DNA from: Betaproteobacteria bacterium | Lineage (GTDB): Bacteria > Pseudomonadota > Gammaproteobacteria > Burkholderiales > SG8-41 | Direction of reading: 5' to 3' | Assembly: GCA_029863175.1 (NCBI GenBank) | Contig: JAOTVX010000008.1 | Span: 45,367 to 109,366, forward strand | DNA length: 64,000 nucleotides | Shown here: positions 14,727 through 23,993 of the stretch, piece by piece | How the letters are laid out: each line of letters starts with the position of its first letter | How positions within the stretch are numbered: position 1 is the first letter of the stretch | The notes under the pieces: generated by a model | The model's database searches: none | What the model saw: only the letters and a program-made list of their open reading frames with translations | Told to the model about the DNA's origin: nothing | Made by a program: the position numbers and the translations under genes

Positions 14727-16406
14727 ATGCCGAAAATGACAGGCGCGCAGGTACTCGCTGAAATGCTCAAGGGTTACGGAATCACCCACATCTTCCATGT
14801 TCCCGCTGTGCTCCGGCGCACGATGGCGGAATTGGAGGAGCGGACCCAAATCAAGCGCATCCAGACCCACGGAGAAAAATCGGCCGCCTATATGGCGGAC
14901 GGCTACGCTCGCGCCTCGCGCAAGCCGGCGCTCTGCATGGCTCAGGTCATCGGGGCCATGAATCTGGCGGCGGGCCTCCGGGATGCCTGGCTGGCGAAGT
15001 CCCCCGTGATTGCCATGACGGGCGGGCGGCTGCCGCAGACGAAGTTTCGCAAGGTCTATCAGGAGATTGACGATGTGCCCGCTTTCGAGCAGGTCACGAA
15101 GTTCAACGCCACGATAGACGATGTCTCACGCATACCCGACATGGTGCGCCAGGCCTTCCGCGTCGCCACCTCGGGAACGCCGGGACCGGTGCATCTTCAG
15201 TTCCAGGGCAACGAGGGGCAGATGGACCGGGGGGAAGCGGATATGGATGTTTACGTGGAACGCGACTTTGACCACGTTCCGCCCTTCCGCCCCGAGCCGG
15301 AGATGGAACGAGTGAAGGCGGCGGTGAAAATCCTTTCGGAGGCCAAGAAACCCATCATCGTGGCGGGAGGCGGCATCCGCGCGTCCGGTGCCGGCCGCGA
15401 ACTCGTCGCGCTTGCCGAGAAGCTTCAGATTCCAGTGGCGACTTCTTTGACCGGGAAGGACAGCATTTCCGCCAATCACCCGCTCTCGGTGGGCGTGGTG
15501 GGGTCGTATTCCCGAATCTGCGCGAACCAGGCAGTGAACGAGGCTGACCTCGTCTTCTTCGCCGGCTCTGAGACCGGCGGGATGACCACCCACTTCTGGG
15601 CGATACCGCGCATCGGCATCCCCGCCATCCAGCTTGATATCAACCCCGAGCAGCTCGGGCGGAACTATCCTCTCAAAGCGGCCGTACTGGGCGACGCGAA
15701 GGTATCGCTCCAAAAGATGATCGACATGGCGGACACGAGCACGGCCGCTTCGAGAAAGGCGTGGGTCGAACGCACACAGGCGATCGTCGCCGAATGGCAC
15801 GGGAAGTTCGACCCGCTCTTGAACTCGGATGCGGTGCCAATGCGGCCCGAGCGCATTTGTAATGACTTGTCCAGGTTTCTTCCCTCGGACGCGATGGTCC
15901 TGGCGGACACCGGCCACGCGGGCATGTGGATGGGCGGCATGTTTGACCTCATGCACCCGGGCCAGAGCTATGCGCGGAGCTTCGGCCATCTGGGCTGGGC
16001 CTTTTCGGCAGGTCTGGGCGCCAAGTGCGCGTTGCCCGACCGGCCCGTCCTCACCTTCACGGGCGACTCGGGGTTCTGGTATCACATCGGCGAGATTGAA
16101 ACGGCCGTGCGCTGGAAGATCAACGCCGTCACCCTTGTGAACAACAACCGGTCCGGTAATCAGTCGAAGCGGGGCTTCGACATCGCCTATGGCGGGCAGC
16201 AGACCGAAAAGGCGCGCGAGATGTGGATGCTCAACGAAGTGAACTTCGCGAAAATCGCAGAGGACATGGGGGCGGTCGGAATCCGCGTTGAAAAGCCGGG
16301 CGAGCTCAAGGGCGCGCTCGAGCAGGCATTCAAGGCCAATGCGCCCGTCATCATCGACGTCGTGAGCGATATCGATGCCTTGGCTCCGCTCGCCTGGGCG
16401 CCGTAA
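14727..16406 (+). CDS. Thiamine-diphosphate-dependent enzyme, acetolactate synthase-like
   Basis: A 559-residue ThDP enzyme with the three domains of the acetolactate synthase/benzoylformate decarboxylase group. Glu50 in His-Gly-Glu-Lys-Ser-Ala is the cofactor-activating Glu. The ThDP motif near residue 440 reads Gly-Asp-Ser-Gly-Phe and ends Asn-Asn-Asn, so the usual Gly-Asp-Gly has become Gly-Asp-Ser-Gly. No regulatory small subunit is adjacent, so it is unlikely to be a biosynthetic IlvB. Likely it is a catabolic 2-oxoacid decarboxylase, lyase or carboligase; the substrate is unclear. GAGGAGAAATAAGAA precedes the start. It lies 168 bases after the AhpD-like selenoprotein gene, with a palindromic repeat between. 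Confidence 0.88.
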   Translation: MPKMTGAQVLAEMLKGYGITHIFHVPAVLRRTMAELEERTQIKRIQTHGEKSAAYMADGYARASRKPALCMAQVIGAMNLAAGLRDAWLAKSPVIAMTGGRLPQTKFRKVYQEIDDVPAFEQVTKFNATIDDVSRIPDMVRQAFRVATSGTPGPVHLQFQGNEGQMDRGEADMDVYVERDFDHVPPFRPEPEMERVKAAVKILSEAKKPIIVAGGGIRASGAGRELVALAEKLQIPVATSLTGKDSISANHPLSVGVVGSYSRICANQAVNEADLVFFAGSETGGMTTHFWAIPRIGIPAIQLDINPEQLGRNYPLKAAVLGDAKVSLQKMIDMADTSTAASRKAWVERTQAIVAEWHGKFDPLLNSDAVPMRPERICNDLSRFLPSDAMVLADTGHAGMWMGGMFDLMHPGQSYARSFGHLGWAFSAGLGAKCALPDRPVLTFTGDSGFWYHIGEIETAVRWKINAVTLVNNNRSGNQSKRGFDIAYGGQQTEKAREMWMLNEVNFAKIAEDMGAVGIRVEKPGELKGALEQAFKANAPVIIDVVSDIDALAPLAWAP

Positions 16407-16481
16407 GAATGGTTAATGGGTCTGTCCCGATTTGTTGTCCCCATTTGTTCGCGCACGCAGCGGGATCGATGTTCGTCACGT

Positions 16482-17387
16482 TTACAGCGCGTCGAAGAAC
16501 TGCTCCATTTTCCCGCGCAGTGCCTGATCGGGCAGCCGGCCGCGCGCAGCGCCGAGGTTGTCGACGACATGCGCAGGCCTGCGCGTCCCGGGAATCGCGC
16601 AGGTCACCGCAAGGTGTCCGATGACGTACTTGAGGAAGAACTGCGCCCAGCTCTGGCAGTCGAACTCGGCCGCCCAGGCCGGAAGCGGCTTACCGCGAAC
16701 CGCGGAGAAGAGCCGCGCGCGGCCGAAGGGCAGGTTGACGAGCACCGCGACGCCGCGCTCGAGCGCGAGGGGCAGAATGCGCTCGGCAGCGGTGCGGTTT
16801 TCGATCGAGTAGTCGACCTGTACGAAGTCGAGCTTCTCTTTCGTCAGCACCGCTTCCATCTCGTCGTACTGCGAATCGCGCGAGGTCGTGACGCCGACGT
16901 AGCGGTAACGCCCGGCGGCCTTTCCCTCGCGCATGGTGGCGAGCTGGGTCGTGGTGTCGGAGAGGCTGTGCACCTGGATGAGGTCAATCCGATCGGTGCG
17001 CAGGCGTTTGAATGAGGCGTTCATCTCCTCGATGCCGGCCTTACGTCCGTCGGTGTAGACCTTGGTCGCGAGAAACAGCTGCTTGCGGATTCCGAGCTCG
17101 GCGATGAGCTGGCCAAGTACCAGTTCCGAGTTGCGATAGAGCGGCGCGGTGTCGATGAGCTTTCCGCCCGCGGCGGCGAAGGTCTTCAGCGTCTCGCGCA
17201 GGGGCGCGATCTCCGCCTCCGGTCCGGTGCCATAACGGTTGGTGCCGATGCCGACGACGGGCAAGCGCTCGCCGCTCGAGGGTATCGGCCGCGTCGTGAG
17301 TTCCGCCGCGCTCTGCGCAGCTCCGGCGAGCGCACTCGCCGCCGCGCCCGCGCCGAGCTTGAGGATGTCGCGCCGCGTGATCTTCAT
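16482..17387 (-). CDS. Aldo/keto reductase with Tat signal
   Basis: A 301-residue protein starting at ATG 17387. The N terminus has Thr-Arg-Arg-Asp-Ile-Leu-Lys-Leu followed by an Ala-rich hydrophobic stretch to about residue 28, a twin-arginine signal. The AKR tetrad is visible as Asp (Ile-Asp-Thr-Ala), Tyr (Pro-Leu-Tyr-Arg), Lys (Ala-Thr-Lys-Val-Tyr) and His (Gln-Val-His-Ser). Export by Tat would place an NADPH-type fold in the periplasm, which is uncommon but known for this AKR branch. The start lies 20 bases after the TctA stop on the same strand, so it is probably the last gene of that operon. Confidence 0.88.
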   Translation of the reverse strand: MKITRRDILKLGAGAAASALAGAAQSAAELTTRPIPSSGERLPVVGIGTNRYGTGPEAEIAPLRETLKTFAAAGGKLIDTAPLYRNSELVLGQLIAELGIRKQLFLATKVYTDGRKAGIEEMNASFKRLRTDRIDLIQVHSLSDTTTQLATMREGKAAGRYRYVGVTTSRDSQYDEMEAVLTKEKLDFVQVDYSIENRTAAERILPLALERGVAVLVNLPFGRARLFSAVRGKPLPAWAAEFDCQSWAQFFLKYVIGHLAVTCAIPGTRRPAHVVDNLGAARGRLPDQALRGKMEQFFDAL

Positions 17388-17407
17388 GGTGAACCGGTTC
17401 AACCCCG

Positions 17408-19375
17408 TCACTGAAGCGGCCAGGGCAGCGTTACATAGTCCTGCAACAGGCCCTGCGGATACTCCAGGGAGAGGAGGTGCGACAGGATGCCGAGCAGCAG
17501 AACGAAAACGGCCGCACCGAGCGTGCAGGCCCAATGCGGCACCCGCGCCTTGACCCGCATGAAGGCGTAGATGAAAGTGGCGACGCCAATGACGAACCCG
17601 CCAACCGCGGACACGGCCAGCATGCCCGCCAGCCACAGCAGGTAGTGCTCGTTGCTGCGCCGGTCGACAGCGGTGCCAAATGCAGCCCGTTCGTTATCGT
17701 AGAAGACCGAGCTCGCGTGCTTGGTCCGGGCCATCTGGATTCCCAGCGGCACCAGGAAGGCAAGGGTGAGGAGACTCGACGTGATGGGATAGAGGCCGGT
17801 CAGGATTTGCCAGCGCAGTCCATCACCGAGCACGATCAGCGTGAAGACCAAAACAGCGAAGTAAAACGCGGTTTGCGGCGCGAGTCCAGTCGCGGCGTGA
17901 ACCCCTTTTTCAGCCGGCTCGCCACCTGCCTTGTAGCGCGCTGCCGCGTAGATCGAGAAGACGATGATGGCAGCGAGCACGAGCACGATCGGTCGTTCCA
18001 GGAAGGTGAGCTTGTAGACCTGGAAAGTGTGATAGATCGATGCTTCGACTTTGCCCGAGAGCACGAAGCCGATCAACAACGCCGGCCGGGGCCAACCGAA
18101 GCGCTTCATGTAGATGCCAAGCGCTCCGACGAGGAACAATGCGATCAAGTCGCCCCAATCGCGCGTTGCCTGAAATGCGGCGAAGAAGATGATCCCGAAC
18201 ATGAAGGGCGCAATCAGCGTGTAGCGGATGGTCGTCAACTTCGCGATCGGCACGGCAAGAAAGAGGCAGGTTCCGGCCCCGATAACATTGGCCAGCGCGA
18301 CCGACCAGATGATGAGGTAGACGAGGTCGAGGTCCTCCGTAATCATGCCGAGCCCCGGCTCGATACCGATCAGGATGAACCCGCCCAGCAGCAACGCCAT
18401 GCTGCCCGATCCGGGAATACCGAAGAGGAGGGTTGGGATGAGCGCGCCGCCTTCTTTGGCGTTGTTCGCAGCCTCCGGCGCCAGCACGCCCCGAATGTCG
18501 CCGGTGCCGAAGGTTTCAGGATTGCGCGATGTCTGGACGACGTGACCGTACGCGATCCAGTCGATTACCGTATTGCCGAGTCCGGGCAGCGCGCCGCACA
18601 GGCAACCGATTGCCGCGCAGCGCAGGACGATGAACCAGTGCGTGAAGGTATCGCGCAGGCCTTTCAGCCAGCCCGTGCCGAGAGTGCCGGTTTCGGAGAT
18701 GGTGAGTTGCCGGCGCAGCAGATCGACAATCTCCGGCACGGCAAACATGCCGAGCCCGACGATCACCAACGGCACGCGGTCGATCAAGTATTCCGTGCCA
18801 AAGGCTAGTCGGTCGATGCCCGTGACCGGGGCAGAACCGAGTGCGCCGAGCATCAGGCCTATGCCGCAGGCGGCAAGTCCTTTGACGGCATGTGTGCCGG
18901 TCAACATGCCGACCATGGTGAGCGCCAGAATGATCAGCATCATCTGCTCGCCGAATCCCATGGCGAGGATGATGGGAATGGCGCCGAAGATGGCGACGCT
19001 GAGCACGACCGCGCCGAAAACGCCGCCGAAGAGCGACGCGGAAAAAGCCGCCCCGAGTGCTCGCGCCGCTTCGCCCTTCTTCGACAGCGGAAACCCGTCG
19101 ACAACGGTTGCCTGCGAGCCGCTCGTTCCGGGAATACCCATCAGGACCGACGGGAAGGTGTCGGAGGTGGTCGTGACCGACTGCAGGCCGATCATTACGG
19201 CCAGCGCGTAGGACGGCTCCATCCCGAAGATGAACGGCAGAACGAGCGCGAGCCCCGCGGTGCCGCCGAGCCCGGGAAGAATCCCGACGATGAGCCCGAG
19301 GAAAACCCCGACGCAAAGGTAGAAAAGGTGGGCACCGCTGAGCAGCGTGGTCAGCGCACCGATGAAAATATCGAC
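17408..19375 (-). CDS. TctA-TctB fusion permease of a tripartite tricarboxylate transporter
   Basis: About 655 residues: a TctA domain (to about residue 500) fused to a TctB-like four-helix domain. TctA marks include Gly-Ile-Leu-Pro-Gly-Leu-Gly-Gly-Thr-Ala-Gly and Ser-Val-Thr-Thr-Thr-Ser-Asp-Thr. Homology extends 51 codons upstream of the first ATG (19222); the family start Met-Asp-Ile-Phe-Ile-Gly corresponds to a GTC codon at 19375, seven bases after GGGAGGG. No ATG, GTG or TTG occurs in frame between 19222 and an upstream TGA at 19439-19441. The internal ATG would remove the first helices. The gene follows a terminator that separates it from its TctC receptor gene. It imports a carboxylate using the ion gradient. 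Confidence 0.85.
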   Translation of the reverse strand, partial: VDIFIGALTTLLSGAHLFYLCVGVFLGLIVGILPGLGGTAGLALVLPFIFGMEPSYALAVMIGLQSVTTTSDTFPSVLMGIPGTSGSQATVVDGFPLSKKGEAARALGAAFSASLFGGVFGAVVLSVAIFGAIPIILAMGFGEQMMLIILALTMVGMLTGTHAVKGLAACGIGLMLGALGSAPVTGIDRLAFGTEYLIDRVPLVIVGLGMFAVPEIVDLLRRQLTISETGTLGTGWLKGLRDTFTHWFIVLRCAAIGCLCGALPGLGNTVIDWIAYGHVVQTSRNPETFGTGDIRGVLAPEAANNAKEGGALIPTLLFGIPGSGSMALLLGGFILIGIEPGLGMITEDLDLVYLIIWSVALANVIGAGTCLFLAVPIAKLTTIRYTLIAPFMFGIIFFAAFQATRDWGDLIALFLVGALGIYMKRFGWPRPALLIGFVLSGKVEASIYHTFQVYKLTFLERPIVLVLAAIIVFSIYAAARYKAGGEPAEKGVHAATGLAPQTAFYFAVLVFTLIVLGDGLRWQILTGLYPITSSLLTLAFLVPLGIQMARTKHASSVFYDNERAAFGTAVDRRSNEHYLLWLAGMLAVSAVGGFVIGVATFIYAFMRVKARVPHWACTLGAAVFVLLLGILSHLLSLEYPQGLLQDYVTLPWPLQ

Positions 19376-19398
19376 GGTACTACCCTCCCGTCCGCAGC

Positions 19399-19433
19399 AA
19401 AAAAAACCGCCGGCGCCTCGACGACACCGGCGG
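19399..19433 (-). terminator. Strong intrinsic terminator after the TctC gene
   Basis: Minus strand: CCGCCGG (19433-19427) pairs with CCGGCGG (19413-19407) around a 13-base loop, followed by eight T residues (A-run at 19399-19406). It sits between the receptor gene and the permease gene, so it could keep the receptor in excess over the permease (inference). Confidence 0.8.
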
Positions 19434-19470
19434 ACGATTCAGCAGTCTGAAATAAGATGCAAATACCTTC

Positions 19471-20580
19471 TTACATGTCGTGGTTGAAGCGCTCCTTGAT
19501 CCAGCCTTTGAGCCAGGCCTTCGTATTGGGGTCAATGCCGGTTGCCGTTTTCAGGACGTTGGCGGCGTCGGCGCCGTAGGACTGATCATAGGCGCCAATC
19601 ACCTTTTTCGCAGTCTTGCGGAACTGGGGATCGGCCACGACTTTTTTCGCCGTGCTCACCCACACATCGACGATTTCGTCAGGCGTTCCCTTTGGCAGGA
19701 CGAGCGATTTCGATGCCGTCACGCCCATATGCAAAAAGGCGAGGTAGGCAGCGGCAGACGGTCCGCTCGGCGGTTTGCCATTGACCTTTTCGTAGGCCTC
19801 GGTGATCGTCGCCATTTCGGGGTACGCGGGGTCCCGCTTGATCGAGCCGTCGGCGGCGCCGTAGCCCATGGTAAAGACCGGAACGACTTTGCCTTGTTCC
19901 TCGAACTTGGCGACCTTGCGGCTGTAGCTACCCGCGGTATCGTAGTTGATGTTGATCTCGCCGCGCAGGAACGCCTTGCGCTGCTCACCCGAGCTCAGCC
20001 CGAACACCGTGTTTACGTCGTTCATCCCTAGCATCTGGAAGCCGAGGAGACCGCGTAGTTCCGAGGATGTCGGATTTTTCGCGCCGTAGGTCAGCTTTGC
20101 TTTCCGCAGGGCTCTGATATCGGCAACGATATCCTTTCCCTTCGCGCCTGTTTTGGGGTTGACATAAAAGATTGCCCCACGCGGCGAGAGGATGACCGGG
20201 CGCCAGCTCAACACATCGTATTTCACCTTGTTATTGCCGAGCGCGAACGGTACAAGCGTCGAGGTCGAGCAGGCCATTGCCGTCAACCCGTCCGGTTTTG
20301 ACTGTTGGAACTTGTTCGCGCCTTTGACCGACCCGCCGCCGGGCTGATTGCGCACGATAACGGTCGGATTGCCGGGCAGGTACTTCGCCAGATAGGGCTG
20401 GAATAATCGGGCATAGACGTCGGCGCCGCCACCCTCCTTGAACGGGACGATGATTGTAACTTTCTTGCCGGCGAAATCGACGCCGGCTGCGAACACACTC
20501 GGTGCGGCAATCGCGAAAGCGGCAGCTGCCGCAGCCAGGGCGGTTACTGCTCGGTGGGGTATTTTGGCGTTCATTCGCAT
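19471..20580 (-). CDS. TctC/Bug-family periplasmic solute receptor
   Basis: A 369-residue receptor of a tripartite tricarboxylate transporter. A signal peptide occupies about residues 1-31 (Ala-rich, ending Val-Phe-Ala-Ala). The mature protein begins with the Bug-family strand Lys-Lys-Val-Thr-Ile-Ile-Val-Pro-Phe, followed by Gly-Gly-Gly-Ala-Asp (in place of the common Gly-Gly-x-x-D) and Val-Arg-Asn-Gln-Pro-Gly-Gly-Gly. It is somewhat longer than the usual 320-330 residues. Its partner permease lies downstream on the same strand. The ligand, a small carboxylate or related compound, cannot be inferred. Confidence 0.9.
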   Translation of the reverse strand: MRMNAKIPHRAVTALAAAAAAFAIAAPSVFAAGVDFAGKKVTIIVPFKEGGGADVYARLFQPYLAKYLPGNPTVIVRNQPGGGSVKGANKFQQSKPDGLTAMACSTSTLVPFALGNNKVKYDVLSWRPVILSPRGAIFYVNPKTGAKGKDIVADIRALRKAKLTYGAKNPTSSELRGLLGFQMLGMNDVNTVFGLSSGEQRKAFLRGEININYDTAGSYSRKVAKFEEQGKVVPVFTMGYGAADGSIKRDPAYPEMATITEAYEKVNGKPPSGPSAAAYLAFLHMGVTASKSLVLPKGTPDEIVDVWVSTAKKVVADPQFRKTAKKVIGAYDQSYGADAANVLKTATGIDPNTKAWLKGWIKERFNHDM

Positions 20581-21041
20581 CCTCCATAGGTGTTAAGAAA
20601 ATCAAGGCGCCCGTTGCCGGAGCTCGCTCCGTGATCGAGCCTGTCGCGAATTCTTCAAGGCGGCCCCCGGGGCCCTGCTCAGGACTCAGACGCGAGCTTC
20701 AGGAAGGGTTCGGCGGCCGCATTGTCGCTTATCAGACGCGTCGAGGCGGACGTTAATGCAGATCATGCATTTCCAGGGCGAGCCGGTCAAGCGCGGGGTG
20801 CGCTTGTCGCCCCCAAGCGCTGTCGGGAACCGGGTGACAGGTCAGCGGGAGGGTAAGTAGGGGACGGACCCCGTTTCTTGTCCTCCCCGGGCCACCCGTG
20901 TGCGAGGCGTCTCCAGTCAGCGGTCACGCGAATCAATTTAGGTTGGTCTACCCCTCTCGGAAAGGGGGGTCTGTCCACGCTCCCTATCGCATTGCCGTGC
21001 CGCCGCTGTGTGAGGCTTCAGGATTGAAACTTTCCGGGTTC
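20581..21041. other. Gap holding a MITE-like repeat
   Basis: Between the TctC gene (leftward) and the end of the TRAP operon there is no gene in 461 bases. The repeat copy at 20850-20978 takes up the middle. The sequence before it (20590-20845) shows nothing recognisable. Confidence 0.5.
20850..20978. repeat. MITE-like dispersed repeat, copy 1
   Basis: About 125 bases that align end to end with 27676-27800. Conserved blocks are the left end GTAAGTAGGG-ACGGACCCCGT, a central GGTCACGCGAATC followed by TTTAGGTTGG, and CCTCTCGGAAAGG near the right end. The left end GGACGGACCCC and the right end GGGGTCTGTCC form imperfect terminal inverted repeats. No coding capacity. Confidence 0.7.
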
Positions 21042-22352
21042 TCACCGCATCGTGCTGGGCAGGAACAGCGCCATTTGCGGCAACAGACACAGCAGAACCA
21101 GCATGAACAAGCCGGCGAGCACGTAGGGAATAAGACCCATGAAAACGTCCTCGAGCTCGATGCGTCCGTTGGATGCGGCTTGAACGACAAAGCAGTTGAT
21201 TCCCACCGGCGGTGTAATCGCGCTTAGTTCCACCAGCAGCACGACGAAGACGCCGAACCAGATGGGATCGAAGCCAAGCTGGATCATAACCGGATGGGTG
21301 ATCGGCAGCGTAATGGCGAGTAGCGCCGGCGCATCCATCATCATTCCGAAGACAAGATAGATAAGCGCGACGATGCCGACGACGACCCATTTATTGACAT
21401 GGAGAGACGTCATGAAGTCGCCAAGCGCGATGGCGGTACCGCTCAAGGCGAGAAACCGGGAAAAGATCAGCGCGCAGATAATGATGCCGAAGATCATCGC
21501 GGTCGTCTTGATTGTCTCCAGCAGCGTTTCAAGCAATCTGACGCCCTTGATCCCGCGCTGGCGGATGATGGCGAGAATCAAAGTAACCGCGGCGCCGGCG
21601 GCGCCGGCTTCGGTCGGCGTGAACACGCCGAGATAGAGCCCGGCGATGATGCAGATGATGACGATGATCAGCGGGCCGGCGAGCCGGAGCGAATAGAACT
21701 TTTCCTTCAGGCTGTAGGATTCGTCGAACCGTGGCGCCAATTCAGGCCGGCGCCAAACCCAGATATAGGTCGCCGCGCATAGCACGACGGCGAAGACCAG
21801 GCCGGGAATGACACCGGCGATCAGCAACGCGCCAATGCTGGAATCTGTCAGGATGCCGTAGATTACCATCACCGCGCTTGGCGGGATCATGACCGCGAGT
21901 GTCCCGGCAATGGCGATGGAGGCGGACGCCAGCCGCTTGTCGTAGCCCCGATCGAGCATCTGTGGCAGAGCGAGCTTGGTGAATACGGTCGCAGTGCCCA
22001 CACTCGACCCGGAAGCCGCGCCGAAGGCTGCTGCGCCCATCGTGGTCGAAATTGCCAGACCGCCACGCAATCGGCCGAGCCATTTGATGCTGGCTTCGAA
22101 CAGGTCCTCGCCGAGACCCGCCCGCATGGCGAACAGGCCCATCAGCAGGAACAGCGGAATGACGCTGAAATGAAAACCATGCACGGTTTCGAAAAACACC
22201 GTGCTGAGCATGGCCGTCGCGGCGTTGAGGCCCACGACTGCCGTCAGCCCGAGTATGCCGACGGCGCCCAGCGCGACCATGACATTGACGCCAAGCAGAA
22301 TCGAGACGAACAGGAAGACGATCCCGAGGATCCCGATGGCGAAGCCGCTCAT
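21042..22352 (-). CDS. dctM: TRAP transporter large permease, DctM family
   Basis: A 436-residue membrane protein with the usual 12 or so helices of DctM. Typical features are the N-terminal helices, Ser-Gly-Ser-Ser-Val-Gly-Thr-Ala near residue 115, Pro-Pro-Ser-Ala-Val-Met, Phe-Thr-Pro-Thr-Glu-Ala-Gly-Ala near residue 245 and a late Ile-Thr-Pro-Pro-Val-Gly. Its ATG overlaps the stop of the small permease (TGATG at 22350-22354), so the two are translationally coupled. With DctQ and DctP it forms a sodium-driven importer for an organic acid or similar compound. Confidence 0.95.
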   Translation of the reverse strand: MSGFAIGILGIVFLFVSILLGVNVMVALGAVGILGLTAVVGLNAATAMLSTVFFETVHGFHFSVIPLFLLMGLFAMRAGLGEDLFEASIKWLGRLRGGLAISTTMGAAAFGAASGSSVGTATVFTKLALPQMLDRGYDKRLASASIAIAGTLAVMIPPSAVMVIYGILTDSSIGALLIAGVIPGLVFAVVLCAATYIWVWRRPELAPRFDESYSLKEKFYSLRLAGPLIIVIICIIAGLYLGVFTPTEAGAAGAAVTLILAIIRQRGIKGVRLLETLLETIKTTAMIFGIIICALIFSRFLALSGTAIALGDFMTSLHVNKWVVVGIVALIYLVFGMMMDAPALLAITLPITHPVMIQLGFDPIWFGVFVVLLVELSAITPPVGINCFVVQAASNGRIELEDVFMGLIPYVLAGLFMLVLLCLLPQMALFLPSTMR

Positions 22353-22918
22353 CAAATATTCTCCACCGCAGCAGGTTGGTCAGCGGACGGAGGTTTGGAA
22401 ATTGCGTTGATCGCGTCCAACACGAACTGAATGGCGAGCAAGACCACACCGAGGAAAACGACGAACTTGAATGGATAAAGCGGGAACGTGATCGTTCCCC
22501 ATTCCTGCTCGTTGAATGAGTAGGATTCGTAAGCGAACTTCCACGATGCGTAGGCGCACCAGGCGAAGAACGCGGCGCCAAGTATGAGTGCCCATATCTT
22601 GGCGAGCCGCGCCCACGAAAGGGGCATACGGCGCGTCAGGATCGTCACGCGGATGTGGCCATCATGGTACTGCGTCAGCGCCAGCCCCAGCATGATGACG
22701 ACCACCAGCAAGGACTCGGTGATCTCGAACGCGCCGGTGATCGGCGCATTGAACAGATAGCGGCCGATCACATTGGCCACCACCAGGACCAACATTGCGA
22801 AGGTCGAAATGGCGGCGATCAGGCCGCAGGCGTGCAGCAATCGGCCATAGGCTCGACACAGGCGATGAAAGCCGGACACCTTAACGTCTCGCGAAGGGTG
22901 CGACACAAACGGCGGCAT
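22352..22918 (-). CDS. dctQ: TRAP transporter small permease, DctQ family
   Basis: A 188-residue protein with four membrane helices. Asn-Val-Ile-Gly-Arg-Tyr-Leu-Phe-Asn after the first helix and the Glu-Ile-Thr-Glu-Ser-Leu-Leu segment are DctQ marks. A His-Asp-Gly-His-Ile-Arg-Val loop follows the second helix, where many family members have Arg or His pairs. Its stop overlaps the DctM start; the receptor gene ends 43 bases upstream, giving the order receptor, small permease, large permease on the minus strand. Confidence 0.9.
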   Translation of the reverse strand: MPPFVSHPSRDVKVSGFHRLCRAYGRLLHACGLIAAISTFAMLVLVVANVIGRYLFNAPITGAFEITESLLVVVIMLGLALTQYHDGHIRVTILTRRMPLSWARLAKIWALILGAAFFAWCAYASWKFAYESYSFNEQEWGTITFPLYPFKFVVFLGVVLLAIQFVLDAINAISKPPSADQPAAVENI

Positions 22919-22961
22919 GCATATTCCCGGCCGCCGCGACGTCGGGCGGCCGGATGATACG

Positions 22962-23993
22962 TCAGAAACTCAGCTCCGCGGCAATTTTCTCGGCGGGCAC
23001 CCCGAGCGCGTTTGCACGCTTGATCCACTTTTCGCGGACAGCCTTGACCGCAGGAAAGTCCACGAGCTTCGCGAATTTTTCTTTCGAAAGGTTGATGACG
23101 GTTACGCCCTTTTTCTTCCATCCCTGGACAATTTGGTCAGTCATGATCGCCATTTGCACCGCGTACTTGACGGTGTATTCGCGTGCGAGCCCCTCGAGGA
23201 TCGCGCGGGTTTGCGGATCGAGCTTTTCGTAGGATTTGCGATTCATCGCGATCATGTGCCCGAAAGAGGCGCCGATCGGAACGTTGATGAAATATTTCGC
23301 AACTTCGTCGTACTTCCAGCCGTGCGCCAGCACCGGGTCGATCGGCGAGCAATCGAGAATCCCGCGCTGCAGGGCCTCATAGCCGTCCGACGAGCTCATC
23401 GACACCGGCGTGCCGCCCAGACCTTGAACCAGCGCCGGATAGGCGAAGCCATAGGTGCGGATGCGCTTTCCCTTGAAATCGGCGAGCGACTTGATCGGCT
23501 TGGTGCAGATGATCCCGTAGTTGCCGAGCGGGCGAAAACCGATGGTCTTGAGATTGTATTTTTTCATCTCTTCGTCATATTGCGGATACTCGGTGTGCCA
23601 GCGCTCCATCAGAAGGCCGATTTCTATGGTCGATTTCGGTTGCGGGATGAAAAAGCCGACCGCGTTGTTCAGCGGGAACTTGTCGGGGAAGTAAGGCGTA
23701 ATGATATCGCCGATGTCGCCAGCGCCGCCCGAGAGCGCGTCGGGAATTTCCTTGGCCTTTGCAACGCTGCCGCCCCAGAACACCTGGAATTCGTGCTTGC
23801 CGCCCGTGCGCTTCTTGAATTCATCGACCATCCACTGGGTGGTGATCGACTGCGCGTCATTGGCATTCTGCGGCTTGAACGTAATCCATTTCAACTTGTC
23901 GGCTTGGGCGCCCAGGGATAGCACGCCAAATGCCAGTGCGAGTAGGCCGGTGATTGCGGCGCGGTGAAAACGATAATTGTTGTGTCGAAGCAT
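22962..23993 (-). CDS. dctP: TRAP transporter solute receptor, DctP family
   Basis: A 343-residue periplasmic receptor. The start at 23993 has AGGAGGAAGG just upstream; a signal peptide runs to about residue 31 (Leu-Gly-Ala-Gln-Ala). The mature protein shows Gly-Asn-Tyr-Gly-Ile-Ile-Cys and Phe-Lys-Gly-Lys-Arg-Ile-Arg-Thr, the DctP hinge region with its carboxylate-binding Arg, and Gly-Gly-Thr-Pro-Val-Ser-Met. It heads the dctPQM operon. The neighbouring HpsN-like dehydrogenase and SDR suggest a hydroxylated C3-type substrate, possibly a sulfonate (inference only). Confidence 0.92.
   Translation of the reverse strand: MLRHNNYRFHRAAITGLLALAFGVLSLGAQADKLKWITFKPQNANDAQSITTQWMVDEFKKRTGGKHEFQVFWGGSVAKAKEIPDALSGGAGDIGDIITPYFPDKFPLNNAVGFFIPQPKSTIEIGLLMERWHTEYPQYDEEMKKYNLKTIGFRPLGNYGIICTKPIKSLADFKGKRIRTYGFAYPALVQGLGGTPVSMSSSDGYEALQRGILDCSPIDPVLAHGWKYDEVAKYFINVPIGASFGHMIAMNRKSYEKLDPQTRAILEGLAREYTVKYAVQMAIMTDQIVQGWKKKGVTVINLSKEKFAKLVDFPAVKAVREKWIKRANALGVPAEKIAAELSF

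Noticed and set aside
14727..16406. Biosynthetic acetolactate synthase (ilvB)
   Set aside because: There is no ilvN or ilvC next to it, the ThDP motif is changed, and the surroundings are catabolic.
17477..18808. A 443-codon open frame antisense to the TctA-TctB gene
   Set aside because: It mirrors a well-supported membrane protein, is full of Asp, Glu, Gln and Arg typical of antisense of hydrophobic codons, and has no ribosome site.
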